Assembly: GCA_031551515.1 (NCBI GenBank)
Contig: JAVBNL010000039.1
Location: forward strand, 1 to 64,000
Direction of reading: 5' to 3'
Length of the DNA: 64,000 nt
From: FLUQ01 sp031551515
GTDB lineage: Bacteria > Desulfobacterota > Desulfovibrionia > Desulfovibrionales > Desulfovibrionaceae
In this document: piece by piece, positions 33,474-44,882 of the stretch
How positions within the stretch are numbered: position 1 is the stretch's first letter
Layout of the letters: each line of letters opens with the position of its first letter
Position numbers and translations under genes: made by a program
Notes under the pieces: generated by a model
What the model saw: only the letters and a program-made list of their open reading frames with translations
Databases searched by the model: none
Told to the model about the DNA's origin: nothing

Positions 33474-35864
33474 ATGTTCCACCGCGCCGTTGCGTTCGTT
33501 TTTCTGCTGACGTTCGTATCCGCATTTTCCGGGCCCGCCTTTGCCGCCGACGCCCCCCCGGCCAAAGACGATTCGCTGGCCCATTTGTGGACGAGCCGGG
33601 CCGGCGAACTAACCGCTCTGGCCAAAGAAGCCGAAACGCTGCGTAATAACGCCGAAAAAATGGCCGTACCCCTGAGTGCTTCGCTGCAAAACGCCAGAAC
33701 CCAGTTTTCACGCCTTTCCGGCCTGTTTCAGGCCTCGCGCGGGCATCCCACGGAACAGCTCACCGTGGCCCGGCAGATGGCCGTCCTGCAAAGCAGACTG
33801 CAAAACAGCATCCGGCCGCTTGAAGACGCCGCTTCCGTCATCATCATGCGCCTGGAAGAAATAGCCGGGCTGCAAAAGGACATGGACGAGTTCGCCAAAG
33901 AAAATACCGATGCCGACGCCGGCCAGAAAGTGAACCCGGCCTATCTTGCCGAATGGAAAAACTACACCCGCACCCTGGCGGATGCGAAAAACAAGCTCAC
34001 CGGCGCTTCCATGCGCGTGGAGAGTATTTTGGCCCCGGCCAAGGCCACGGGCAAACGGATCGACCAGGCTTTGAAACGCATGGAAGACAGCCTGGCGGAT
34101 ATCTGGGTTGTCTATTACCTCACGCCTTCGCAAAACGACCTGGGCGCGCTGATCACCATGCCCGCGCTGCTGGCGGAATGGGGCGCGTCGCTCTCGTCGC
34201 GCATGCGTTTCGCCTACCCGCAAACCATTACGGAGTGGCAGGGGGCGGCCAAAAACTTCGCCGTTTCAGCCGCCATCATGGCTGCGCTGGGCTTTCTGGC
34301 GCTGCGGGGCGCCGGTATTTTATCCAAACGCTGGCAAAAAGCCTGCGCGGACGTGGCCAAAGGCGCCTGGATCTGGGCCGGCGGCGGCATGGCCGCGCTG
34401 GCGGCCGCCTTTGACCAATACGGCGGCATGTATTTCGCTTTTCTCTTTCCCGGCTCCATCATGCTCATCGCCGGGGTGGCCTCGCTGAGCTGGCGCTTAC
34501 GCACCACGGTCAAACCCGGCCTGGTGGGCAAACCGTCGCCGCTCATGCGTCTGCTCCCCGCAGCCGCGGCGGGCGTGTTCATGCTTTTTTCAGATCTACC
34601 CCCGCGCGTACTCGGCCTGCTGTGGGACCTGGCCATGCTCCTTTTCGTGGCCAGAATCTTCGTCACAAACCGTAAAAACAAAGAGCTCGGCGCATCGCTC
34701 CCCCTGCTGGAACGGCTCTCGTACAGATGCGCCTTCTGGTTCGGGCTGGCTTCGCTCCTGATTTCCGTTCTGGGTTATGCGCGGCTGGCCATTTTGCTGT
34801 TCATGGCCCTTTTCGCCCTGGTCAACACGGCGACGCTGGGCAACGCGCTGACGGCGCTGTTCCAGAACCTGGCGGAACGGCTGTACAACAAAGAAACACG
34901 GCCCATACGCAACGCCATTGCCGATGCGGTGGCCATACCGCTGGCCTGGCTGCTTTCGCTTCTCTGCACCCTGCCCTGGCTGTGGAGCGTGCCCGGCGCG
35001 CGCTATCTTTTGCGCCACGCACTGGAAACCCACTATACCCTGGGCGAGGCCAGCTTCAACTTTTCGCGGCTGCTGCTGATCGGGCTGCTGTTCTTTCTTT
35101 TCCGCTCGTTCGTCAACCTCAGCAACACCTCGCTGAACCAGCTGCCCGAGCATATGCCGCATATCGAGCGCGGCGTGATCCCGCCGCTGCGCACCATGAC
35201 CGGCTATGTGCTCTGGCTGCTGTTCGGGCTCATCACCCTGGGCATTTTGGGCGTGAACTTCACCAGTCTGGCGGTGGTGGCCGGGGGCCTCAGCGTGGGC
35301 ATCGGTTTCGGCATGCAGAATTTGTTCAACAACCTGGTCAGCGGCCTGATGCTGATTTTCGGCCGTACCATTCTGGTGGGCGATTACGTTGAGGTGGCCG
35401 GGGTTTCGGGCACGGTGAAAGCCATCAATATCCGTTCCACCACCATAGAGACGCCGGAACAGGCCCTGACCTATGTACCAAACTCCGCGATCATGGCGGG
35501 CCAGTTCGCCAACTGGACCCGCAACAGCCGCATGGTGCGGCGCAGCATCGCGGTGGGCGTGGCTTACGGTTCCGACATTGAAAACGTGACGCGCATTCTG
35601 ATGGAAGCGGCCGACAGGCAAAAACACGTGCTGAAAAAACCGGCGCCCAACGTGCTTTTCACCAATTTCGGCGCAAGCTCGCTGGATTTCACGCTCAACG
35701 TCTTTATCGACGACATCAACAACGGGCTTGCCGTCCTTTCCGCCATCCGGTTTGACATCGAGCGCGTGTTCCGCGAACAGGGCATCGACATACCCTTCCC
35801 GCAACTGACGCTGCACATGCCGGATGGCGCGACCCTGCAAGCCGCCGCCCCGGCGGAGAAATAG
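33474..35864 (+). CDS. Large mechanosensitive channel, MscS/MscK family
   Basis: A 796-residue membrane protein. Residues 1-25 are a signal peptide ending AFAAD, residues 30-240 a helical periplasmic domain with coiled-coil character, then several membrane helices (about 260-580) and the MscS core. The core shows GGLSVGIGFGMQNLFNNLVS (pore helix 3), GDYVEVAGVSGTVKAINIRS and YVPNSAIMAGQFANWTRN (beta domain). It resembles MscK/YbdG-sized proteins that open under hypo-osmotic stress. AAGGAG lies six bases before ATG 33474. Confidence 0.92.
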   Translation: MFHRAVAFVFLLTFVSAFSGPAFAADAPPAKDDSLAHLWTSRAGELTALAKEAETLRNNAEKMAVPLSASLQNARTQFSRLSGLFQASRGHPTEQLTVARQMAVLQSRLQNSIRPLEDAASVIIMRLEEIAGLQKDMDEFAKENTDADAGQKVNPAYLAEWKNYTRTLADAKNKLTGASMRVESILAPAKATGKRIDQALKRMEDSLADIWVVYYLTPSQNDLGALITMPALLAEWGASLSSRMRFAYPQTITEWQGAAKNFAVSAAIMAALGFLALRGAGILSKRWQKACADVAKGAWIWAGGGMAALAAAFDQYGGMYFAFLFPGSIMLIAGVASLSWRLRTTVKPGLVGKPSPLMRLLPAAAAGVFMLFSDLPPRVLGLLWDLAMLLFVARIFVTNRKNKELGASLPLLERLSYRCAFWFGLASLLISVLGYARLAILLFMALFALVNTATLGNALTALFQNLAERLYNKETRPIRNAIADAVAIPLAWLLSLLCTLPWLWSVPGARYLLRHALETHYTLGEASFNFSRLLLIGLLFFLFRSFVNLSNTSLNQLPEHMPHIERGVIPPLRTMTGYVLWLLFGLITLGILGVNFTSLAVVAGGLSVGIGFGMQNLFNNLVSGLMLIFGRTILVGDYVEVAGVSGTVKAINIRSTTIETPEQALTYVPNSAIMAGQFANWTRNSRMVRRSIAVGVAYGSDIENVTRILMEAADRQKHVLKKPAPNVLFTNFGASSLDFTLNVFIDDINNGLAVLSAIRFDIERVFREQGIDIPFPQLTLHMPDGATLQAAAPAEK

Positions 35865-35892
35865 AGGGGAACGGCCGCGGAAAAGCCCGCCG

Positions 35893-37746
35893 CTACTTCG
35901 TGGCGGATGCCTCCTCGCCGAAAACCACGATGCGGTTTTTGCCGCCGGCTTTGGCCAGGCGCGCGGCGTCGTCCGCGTTTTTGATCAGGTCTTCCAGCTC
36001 GAGCCCGTGCTCCGGGTAAAAAGCGATGCCGATACTGGCGCTGACCGGCACCGGGCAAGCGGTGAAACCGCTCATGCCCGCCAGAATGCCCTGCATGATG
36101 GCCGTCGCCCGGTATTTGTACGGCAGCAGAATAATGAACTCGTCGCCGCCCACCCGGCCGAAAACGGCGTCTTTGGGCAAAAGGCGCTTCACCTCGTTGA
36201 CGAACCCCGTCAGCACAAGGTCGCCTTGCTGGTGCCCCAAAGTGTCGTTGACTCTTTTGAAATTGTCCAGGTCGATATAAGCCAACGAAAGGCTTGTTTG
36301 CTGCGCCCGGCAGGCTTCCACCATTTCCGCGCCCAGGCTGTCCATCTTGCGGCGGTTGTAAATGCCCGTCAGCGGGTCGCATTCGGCGTAAAAAATGATG
36401 ACCGCCTCTTGCTCTTTGCGCATCGTAATGTCTGAAACTGCGCCGCCCAGAATATACCGGCCCGTATCCGTTCGCGACCGCACGCGCAAAAAGATCCAGC
36501 GCGCCCCCTCTTTGCGCCTGATGCGCAGCTCGGCGGAAAAAGCAACCGCCTGCCGCCTGTTAATGCTTTCTTGCAGGCGCAGAAGCTTGTCGCGGTCTTC
36601 GTCGGCGGCAACGGTAATGAGCGCCGGCAGCAGGGTGTTCAGATCGCGCGCGGCCGAGCTGTCTATATCCAGTATTTCAAAAAACCGGGGCGACAGAAAC
36701 GGCGCACCCACGTCGCTGTCGTAATAGATGATGCCGTCGTTCGCGCCCTCAACAGCCATCTGATACTGCTCTTTGCTGGTTTCGAGCTCATCCACCGTGC
36801 GGCGCAGCGCGGCGCCCAGACGGGCCTGTTTGCGCAACAAGTGAACAAGCACAGCGGAAATGCCCGCCAAGAGCACCAGCACCAGCACCATGCCGGAAAT
36901 GACCAGCAGCGTGTGGCGCTGCTGCGCGCGCCGGTATTCGTCGCTGTTCGCGCCGAAATACAGCGTATAGATATACTCGTATTGGCCGTCGGCCTTTATC
37001 TCTTTGATGCGCTTATCGATGAAGCGCTTCAGTTCGGCATGTTCCGGCACGGGCCGGATGGCATAGCCCACGGGCGTCACCCTCTCCAGCTCTTCATGGT
37101 AGACGACGCCGGAAAGCAGGTTGGCTTTGATCAACGCGGTGCTGGCCGCCAGCCGCTCATCGAACCAGATGTCGATTTCACCAGCCAACAGGGCTTTCAT
37201 AGCCGCTTCATGGGTGGCGAAGACTTTAAAATCCCTGTTCTCGACGTACCCGCGCTTTCGCAGCAGGGCGTAAGGATATTTATGCGTCACCACGCCCGTT
37301 TTGTATTGCTTCAGGTCGGTGATATCGAGCTTGCCCACCCCCGGCCGCGTGAAAGCACCCCAGTGAAACTCGAACGCAGGCTCGCTGTAAAAGTATTCGG
37401 CGGAAACGATGGGGTCGATGATGCGCCAGCCTATGATGTCCCAATCTTTGTTGCGCAGCTGGCTGGGGATCTGATTAATGTTCCAGGTTCTTTCGCGGTA
37501 CTGCAACGCGTACTTAGAATCTTTGAATATGGCCCGCGTGATGTCGATTTCAAATCCGCCGTAGTCGTTGCCCACCCTGGTGCGGTATGGGGCGAACGCA
37601 AAATCGGCGGCGTAAATGAAGGTGTGATTGTCTTCCGCGCCGCCTTTCCCGGTCGATTGCGCGGCCCGCTCCGCGGCGCGGCTTTCCGCGCACAAACACG
37701 ACGGTAAAAAGATCAGGCAGAAAAACACGATAATTTTTCGTTTCAA
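35893..37746 (-). CDS. Periplasmic-sensor diguanylate cyclase (SBP_bac_3-PAS-GGDEF)
   Basis: A 617-residue membrane signalling protein. After a signal-like hydrophobic start (KIIVFFCLIFLPSCLCA) comes a family 3 solute-binding domain (about 42-265; YRTRVGNDYGGFEIDITRAI), a membrane helix (about 285-310), a PAS domain (about 325-440) and a GGDEF domain (about 445-612) with DPLTGIYNRR and an intact GRVGGDEFIIL active site. The RxxD inhibitory site is not evident. The TTG at 37746 is preferred because GAGGGG lies five bases before it; longer frames upstream encode no conserved sequence. It probably makes cyclic di-GMP in response to a periplasmic ligand. It converges with the MscK-like gene. Confidence 0.87.
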   Translation of the reverse strand: MKRKIIVFFCLIFLPSCLCAESRAAERAAQSTGKGGAEDNHTFIYAADFAFAPYRTRVGNDYGGFEIDITRAIFKDSKYALQYRERTWNINQIPSQLRNKDWDIIGWRIIDPIVSAEYFYSEPAFEFHWGAFTRPGVGKLDITDLKQYKTGVVTHKYPYALLRKRGYVENRDFKVFATHEAAMKALLAGEIDIWFDERLAASTALIKANLLSGVVYHEELERVTPVGYAIRPVPEHAELKRFIDKRIKEIKADGQYEYIYTLYFGANSDEYRRAQQRHTLLVISGMVLVLVLLAGISAVLVHLLRKQARLGAALRRTVDELETSKEQYQMAVEGANDGIIYYDSDVGAPFLSPRFFEILDIDSSAARDLNTLLPALITVAADEDRDKLLRLQESINRRQAVAFSAELRIRRKEGARWIFLRVRSRTDTGRYILGGAVSDITMRKEQEAVIIFYAECDPLTGIYNRRKMDSLGAEMVEACRAQQTSLSLAYIDLDNFKRVNDTLGHQQGDLVLTGFVNEVKRLLPKDAVFGRVGGDEFIILLPYKYRATAIMQGILAGMSGFTACPVPVSASIGIAFYPEHGLELEDLIKNADDAARLAKAGGKNRIVVFGEEASATK

Positions 37747-37949
37747 ACCATTCCCCTCTATTGAACCGTCGTTCGTGACGCCAAACGACTGCCTCAAAAA
37801 AGTCCCCGGCACGGCAAGAGGCGCCGCAGTGCGGCCGCAACTTCCAGGCCATATAAACTCTAATAATCCTATAACATTGAAAGAGCAATCATGCATCCGG
37901 CGCAACAGAATACGCAAAAACATGACTAACGCAGTCAACAAAACATAGC

Positions 37950-38373
37950 ATAGCAGAATTGAAATCTACAAAGGCAAAAAAAATCGCTTAAATATTCGAC
38001 AATTACTCTAGGCATATTATTTTTTCCATATGTCGACATTTCGAAAAAACACTAAAAAATGTCCATTACCACTACAACATATAAGATCCGTACTATTTGA
38101 TTTATATATAGCTATGTAGTAAATGAAAAATTTTTACATAATATAGCCATATTAGTATTATAAAAAATATACTATGTACTTTTAAGAAAAAAAAGTTTCA
38201 ATCATACTCTTTAAATATAAGTTAATAACTAATTATTTCTTGCTACTACAAAAAAAATCGACAGCCACCCTGCTGTGATTTGGCTTTAACAGTTATTAAA
38301 CCTATTCATGCTACCGTAGTGTGGGATTAAATATACTGTATTACACGAATCTGTAGTTCACATTTTTTATACG
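37950..38373. other. AT-rich intergenic island
   Basis: About 420 bases with very low GC compared with the flanking genes, rich in A and T runs and without a convincing reading frame. Short inverted A/T repeats occur but none that I can name. It probably contains promoters for the diguanylate cyclase and for the lost autotransporter copy, and could be bound by a nucleoid protein. Confidence 0.5.
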
Positions 38374-38621
38374 GCATGCCTTATTGTGGCGCTGCTCGCC
38401 GGCCTGAACCCTGTGTTTGACGTGCAGATTGCCAAAGCGGCCGGAACATCACGCTCATCGGCGGAGGCAGCGGCGCGGGTAGCGGCGAATCGCCCGCCAA
38501 CGGTTCTGCCGACGGCAACTACGGTCCGGGCGCTGCCGGGCAGAACCAAAACGGCGCAATTAGCGGCACCGGCGGCACCCGCGAAGGCGTGACCGGCAGC
38601 CTGCAGCTGAAGTACGAGTTC
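38374..38621 (+). pseudogene. Collapsed copy of the glycine-rich autotransporter
   Basis: The first part encodes ACLIVALLAGLNPVFDVQIAKAA, closely matching residues 16-38 of the intact gene downstream (ACLVLTVLVGFNPVFDTQTAKAA). After a frame change comes a short glycine-rich stretch (ITLIGGGSGAGSGESPANG) and then GTREGVTGSLQLKYEF, which equals the last 16 residues of the intact protein except one. The start codon region, nearly all of the passenger and the barrel are missing, and the stop codon is changed (TTC AAA). It is a deletion derivative of a tandem paralogue. Confidence 0.88.
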
Positions 38622-38650
38622 AAAACCCTACTGACGCACAATGCGAACAC

Positions 38651-38685
38651 GGCCCCGGCTTCCTTGCGGAAACCGGGGCCTTTTT
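38651..38685 (+). terminator. Terminator of the collapsed autotransporter copy
   Basis: GGCCCCGG (38651-38658) pairs with CCGGGGCC (38673-38680), with extra pairing inside, followed by TTTTT. The same hairpin design and loop bases follow the intact gene at 41365, so the duplicated unit included its terminator. Confidence 0.85.
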
Positions 38686-38987
38686 AAACAAAACAATATT
38701 CCATATGCATTTTTATTCTATTAAACAGATATATATGCATGCTATAATTATATAATAATAAAATTAAGATAAAATTTGTTATAATAATGTCTAATTTTTA
38801 TTATAAATTAATATATATTTATTCATTTTAAGAAAAAAATTTACACTGAAATACATATAATTATGCAATAGTATTTAAATAACATAATGTATTCATTACT
38901 TATTTCTTGACTGATATAATAAAAATATGTACCTCACTGCATAAATTAGAGTCTGCAATTCTCTTCATATTAACGCAGGGGTACGTT
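38686..38987. other. AT-rich region upstream of the autotransporter
   Basis: About 300 bases of strongly AT-rich sequence with no gene. It must hold the promoter of the autotransporter; several TATAAT-like hexamers occur, for example around 38745-38760 and 38915-38925, so I do not single one out. Confidence 0.5.
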
Positions 38988-41339
<2,352 letters not shown>

Positions 41340-41364
41340 GCCTTACCGGCACGGAGACAAACAC

Positions 41365-41394
41365 GGCCCCGGTTTCCGCAAGGAAGCCGGGGCC
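41365..41394 (+). terminator. Hairpin after the autotransporter gene
   Basis: GGCCCCGG (41365-41372) pairs with CCGGGGCC (41387-41394), with further pairs between TTCC and GGAA inside. Only GTTACC follows, so the T-run is weaker than that of the collapsed copy. The bases from here to 41537 show no gene. Confidence 0.6.
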
Positions 41395-41537
41395 GTTACC
41401 GTCAGGGCTCTTGTGAAAAAGACGGATTTTGTTCTCCGGCAAGGAAAAGACCGATTCGTGGTCGGGGATAGTACTCTTTTGGTACAGCCCCGGACGCAAA
41501 TCGGCCTTTGACGCCGCAGGAGGACAAAAGACGCTTT

Positions 41538-42107
41538 TTAACTCTCGATTTCCGCCGCTACCCGGCAGGGTACACCCGAACCGCCCAGGTCAAACCAGGC
41601 GGTGTACACGGTAAACGGCTTGCCCGCAGGCAACGCGCCGAGGTTCGTCAGGTTTTCAATCACATAGGCGCGAGACTGCTCGCAGCGGCTGTCCGCCTCA
41701 CGATGGTCTTCGTCGGGCCGTATGGCGCGGGCGTCAATGCCGATGAAGCGCACCCCGCTGGCAAGCAGGCTGTCTATGGTTTCCCAGGCCAGCGCCACAT
41801 GCTCCCGCCGGTAGCCGGAAGAACCGTACGGGTTGCGGCGTATGGCCCCGGTGCGGAACATCACGAAATCGCCCCGCTGCACAAAATTCGGCGGCAAATC
41901 ATCCGGCTGCACTTCGCGCGTTTGCGAAAAGGCGCTGACGTCGATCAGCACGCCTCGGCTTTTGGTGTATTCAAAAGGAATGGCACTGCCCAGAATCCTG
42001 TCCAGATGGGTGCCCGAATGTCCCAGACGGGCAAGGGCCTCGTCGCGCGAATTTCCCGGCAACAAAGGTTTTTCACAGGTGAAAGGAAGGGACAGATCGA
42101 AGATCAT
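41538..42107 (-). CDS. Cyclase-family (kynurenine-formamidase-like) metal hydrolase
   Basis: A 189-residue protein of the cyclase/kynurenine formamidase fold. LGHSGTHLD near residue 24 is the metal-binding HxGTHxD motif, and later RTGAIRRNPYG and GVRFIGIDARAI follow the family pattern. The usual continuation, in which a second histidine (PxHF) completes the metal site, reads RILGSAIPFE here, so one ligand appears replaced. Family members hydrolyse formamides or cyclic amides. ATG 42107 follows a CAGGAGG site; the frame upstream runs through a structured intergenic segment. Substrate unknown. Confidence 0.75.
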   Translation of the reverse strand: MIFDLSLPFTCEKPLLPGNSRDEALARLGHSGTHLDRILGSAIPFEYTKSRGVLIDVSAFSQTREVQPDDLPPNFVQRGDFVMFRTGAIRRNPYGSSGYRREHVALAWETIDSLLASGVRFIGIDARAIRPDEDHREADSRCEQSRAYVIENLTNLGALPAGKPFTVYTAWFDLGGSGVPCRVAAEIES

Positions 42108-42137
42108 GGCTCTCCTCCTGCTGGAGCAATTCACTTT

Positions 42138-42244
42138 GAGATTGTCGCTTAACGGCGAGCAAGGCTCGCCTACGCCAATCTCGTGGCAAGGATTTGCGAA
42201 CAAATCCTTGCAGAACGGATTACTATCGAAACAGCAATCCGTTC
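42138..42244. repeat. Three stem-loops in the cyclase-BON intergenic region
   Basis: Stem one: GAGATTG (42138-42144) with CAATCTC (42176-42182), enclosing GGCGAGC (42154-42160) with GCTCGCC (42164-42170). Stem two: 11-base perfect arms 42186-42196 and 42201-42211 around CGAA. Stem three: nine-base arms 42213-42221 and 42236-42244. There is no T-run. This could be a repeat element or a structured leader of the minus-strand cyclase gene. Confidence 0.6.
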
Positions 42245-42299
42245 CGGGTGACGATTTCCCGTCACATACAGCATGCGCGGCGGCCGCGCAAGCAACGCT

Positions 42300-42665
42300 T
42301 CAGCGCCGGCCCGGCCAGCCCCAGTGAAACATGGAATCGTGCATGTCCCACTGCACCTCGAATTCGTCCCGGATGAAGCGCACGCCCTTGACCGTCTGCA
42401 CGCGGCGCATGATGTCATCCTGCTCGCTTCTGTCCACCAGCATGCCCCGCAGCGTCACGATGCCCTGCTTCACTTCAACGCTGACCTTGTGCGTATAATC
42501 GCCCAAGGCTTTTTCCACGTTTTCGTAAATGACCCTGTCCGCGGCCATCTCTTCCGGCGTATAGGGCGCCGTGTTTTGATACGCGCAGCCGGCGAAGAAA
42601 AAGAGGATGCAAAAAAAACCGGCGCACGCGGTCAGGCGCATCACGATGCTGTGCATACGCGCCAT
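42300..42665 (-). CDS. BON-domain lipoprotein
   Basis: A 121-residue exported protein. The N-terminal hydrophobic segment ends in a lipobox (FFAGCAYQ, Cys27), so it should be lipid-anchored. Residues 45-108 form one BON domain (RVIYENVEKALGDYTHKVSV, then GIVTLRGMLVDRSEQDDIMR), a small alpha-beta fold that binds phospholipid or other surfaces, as in OsmY. It probably supports envelope integrity. A CAGGAGG site precedes ATG 42665. The lipoprotein-modifying lgt gene lies next upstream of it in the opposite sense of genome order but the same strand. Confidence 0.82.
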   Translation of the reverse strand: MARMHSIVMRLTACAGFFCILFFFAGCAYQNTAPYTPEEMAADRVIYENVEKALGDYTHKVSVEVKQGIVTLRGMLVDRSEQDDIMRRVQTVKGVRFIRDEFEVQWDMHDSMFHWGWPGRR

Positions 42666-42721
42666 GGCTGTCCTCCTGTTTGAAAGGCATCAGCCCCACC
42701 ATAGCATTTTTTTGTGCGAAG

Positions 42722-43516
42722 TCAGCGCTTTTCTTGCCCCCGCGCCCGCTTATAGGCAAGACGCAGCAGCAGCAAGCCGCCCAGGATCATGGGCAGGCAA
42801 AGAAGCTGCCCCATAGAGAAAAACTGGAAGGCCACAAAACCCAGATGGGCGTCCGGCTCACGGAAAAATTCCACGATAAAACGGAAGAAACCATACCCCA
42901 CGAGAAAAAAGCCGCTCACGGCCATGCGCGGCCGGGGTTTTGCGGAAAAGGCCCACAGCAGGCAAAAAAACAGCACCCCTTCCAGCGCCGCCTCATACAG
43001 TTGCGAGGGGTGGCGGGGCAGCCTGCCCGCGCCGGGAAAGACCATGCCCAAAGGCGAATCGGTCACCCTGCCCCATAGTTCGCCGTTGATGAAGTTGCCC
43101 AGCCTGCCGAAAAACAGCCCCGGCGGCACCAGGGGGGCCATGAAATCCATGACCTGAAACAGGGTCTTGCCGCGCTTGTACGCCGCGAACCACATCAGAA
43201 AGATCACCCCCAGCATGCCGCCGTGAAAAGACATGCCGCCGTGCTGCAGATAGAAAATATCCAGGGGATGCCGCAGATAATACAGGGGGTCGTAAAACAG
43301 CGCGTAGCCCAGCCTGCCGCCGATAACCACGCCGAACAGGCCCCAGGTCAGGATGTCTTCAAACTCCCGCACGGTAAAGGCGCCGGTTTTTTTCGCCCGC
43401 CAGCGGCCCAGCAGCCAGGCGGAAACAAAACCCAAAATATACATCAGGCCGTACCAGCGCACGGCCAGCGGCCCGATGGAAACGATGACGGGGTCGAAAC
43501 GGGGAAAGGTCAGCAT
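42722..43516 (-). CDS. lgt: Prolipoprotein diacylglyceryl transferase
   Basis: A 264-residue inner-membrane enzyme with seven hydrophobic segments. It transfers diacylglycerol from phosphatidylglycerol to the lipobox cysteine, the first step of lipoprotein maturation. The signature GRLGNFINGELWGRVT is present, as are the periplasmic QHGGMSFHGG loop and RHPSQLYEAALEG. The start at 43516 (MLTFPRFDPVIV) is set by homology as no clear ribosome site is seen. It is 56 bases from the BON lipoprotein gene and divergent from the aryl-polyene-like operon. Confidence 0.95.
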   Translation of the reverse strand: MLTFPRFDPVIVSIGPLAVRWYGLMYILGFVSAWLLGRWRAKKTGAFTVREFEDILTWGLFGVVIGGRLGYALFYDPLYYLRHPLDIFYLQHGGMSFHGGMLGVIFLMWFAAYKRGKTLFQVMDFMAPLVPPGLFFGRLGNFINGELWGRVTDSPLGMVFPGAGRLPRHPSQLYEAALEGVLFFCLLWAFSAKPRPRMAVSGFFLVGYGFFRFIVEFFREPDAHLGFVAFQFFSMGQLLCLPMILGGLLLLRLAYKRARGQEKR

Positions 43517-43621
43517 CTGGATGCTATAATCCGAACTCGTCGCAAAATCAAAACCGTTCTTCCCGTAAGCCGCGTTTCTCCTCCTCTTGCTTGTCCGCCC
43601 GCGAAACGGTATGCAGAGCGA

Positions 43622-44113
43622 ATGCCTTTTACCACAACGACTCCGCGCTTTCCCTTGAACGCCGCGGACCTCATACCCCAGGCGCCGCCCATGCGCATGG
43701 TCGACGCCCTGCTGCGCGCGGATGATAGCGGCGCGCTCGTTCAAGGGCGCATCGCGCCGGATTGCCCCTTTGTGGACGCGGCGGGGTTTCTCTCCGCCGC
43801 CGGGCTGCTGGAAATGGCCGCGCAAAGCTGCGCCTGCCTGCAAGGACTGGCAGTAGCCCAAGCGGACGGCCAGGCGGGCGGGAAGCCGCGTGAGGCTTTT
43901 CTGGTAGGCTTGAAGAATTTTGTTCATGACGCGCCCGCGCGCAAAGAAGACGCGCTGTTCATAACCGTAACCCCGGCCGCCGAGTTGGACGGCTTCTTTC
44001 TGGCCGACGCGCGAATTACGCGCGGCGCGCCCGACGGCCCCCAGGTCGCATCCGTGCGGATCAAAGCCTATTGCCCCCCGGAATCAGGAGCCGAACCCCA
44101 TGCCCCTGCCTGA
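43622..44113 (+). CDS. 3-hydroxyacyl-ACP dehydratase-like protein (ApeP type)
   Basis: A 163-residue hot-dog-fold protein. It begins with AADLIPQAPPMRMVDALL, the start typical of the aryl-polyene dehydratase ApeP and FabA-like relatives, and contains LLEMAAQSCACLQGL with the helix that carries catalytic residues. It should remove water from 3-hydroxyacyl-ACP during chain growth. ATG 43622 opens the operon; the next gene starts 14 bases before its stop. Its start region also overlaps the promoter zone shared with lgt. Confidence 0.78.
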   Translation: MPFTTTTPRFPLNAADLIPQAPPMRMVDALLRADDSGALVQGRIAPDCPFVDAAGFLSAAGLLEMAAQSCACLQGLAVAQADGQAGGKPREAFLVGLKNFVHDAPARKEDALFITVTPAAELDGFFLADARITRGAPDGPQVASVRIKAYCPPESGAEPHAPA

Positions 44114-44876
44114 GCCTTTTTTCCGCCCGCGCTTTCGCCGCATGGCGCCGCTTTTGCTCTGCCTCGTCTGCATCGCCCTGGCCGCGCCTCTTCAGGCCGC
44201 CCCGGCCCAAATGGCCCCGGCAAAGACGGCTCCTGCCCAGGCGGCTCCCGCCAGACCGGAACCGGCCCAAACTCCGTGGCAGCCAACCCCCGTGCCGCAA
44301 ACGCCCCTGACCGGCGAAGCCGCGGAAGCCGTTCTGGCCCGCCTGCGCGCGGGCAGCAAAAGCCTGACCACCCTGCGCGCCGACTTCATTCAGGAAAAGC
44401 ACCTGTCCATGTTCAGCCAAAACCTTGTCTCGCACGGCAAGTTCAGCTTTCGCGCGCCGGACAGTTTGCGCTGGGAATATACCAGCCCCGTGCCTTCCGG
44501 CTTCATCGTCACCGGCGGCAAAGGCGCCGCCTGGAGCGCGGCCGGCGGCGAAATGCACAAGTCCGGCCTGCGCGACAGCCCGGAATTCAGCACTCTTGCC
44601 GACCAGATCGGCATTTGGCTGGCTTTTGACGAAGAGGCCATCAAACGGCAGTATAGTGTGGAGGTCTTGTCCGCATCCCCGGCCGTCATTCGCCTGACGC
44701 CCAAAAACGACACCGTGCGGCGCTTTTTGCGCGGCCTGATCCTGTTTTTCGCCCCTGACGACAGCGTGGCGCAAGAAGTGCACATTCTGGAAGGGGCGGG
44801 GGGCGACACCACGGTTTTGCGTTTCAGCAATGCCGTGCGCGGCGAAACCCTGCCCGATTCGCTGTTTACCCCTTGA
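44100..44876 (+). CDS. LolA-like outer-membrane carrier protein
   Basis: A 258-residue exported protein. A signal peptide (about 1-34) is followed by a proline/alanine-rich linker (35-75), then a LolA-fold domain (RAGSKSLTTLRADFIQEKHL; DSLRWEYTSPVPSGFIVTGG). LolA carries lipid-bearing molecules across the periplasm; relatives inside aryl-polyene clusters are thought to carry the polyene lipid to the outer membrane. It overlaps the dehydratase gene and is six bases before the exporter gene. Confidence 0.82.
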   Translation: MPLPEPFFRPRFRRMAPLLLCLVCIALAAPLQAAPAQMAPAKTAPAQAAPARPEPAQTPWQPTPVPQTPLTGEAAEAVLARLRAGSKSLTTLRADFIQEKHLSMFSQNLVSHGKFSFRAPDSLRWEYTSPVPSGFIVTGGKGAAWSAAGGEMHKSGLRDSPEFSTLADQIGIWLAFDEEAIKRQYSVEVLSASPAVIRLTPKNDTVRRFLRGLILFFAPDDSVAQEVHILEGAGGDTTVLRFSNAVRGETLPDSLFTP

Positions 44877-44882
44877 GGAGCG

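Noticed and set aside
37628..37948. A plus-strand 106-codon frame before the AT-rich island
   Set aside because: It is opposite the leader and signal-peptide region of the diguanylate cyclase and has no ribosome site or domain.
38386..38592. A 68-codon frame taken as a small protein
   Set aside because: Only its first third matches the autotransporter signal peptide; the rest is out of frame relative to the glycine-rich remnant, so it is part of the pseudogene.
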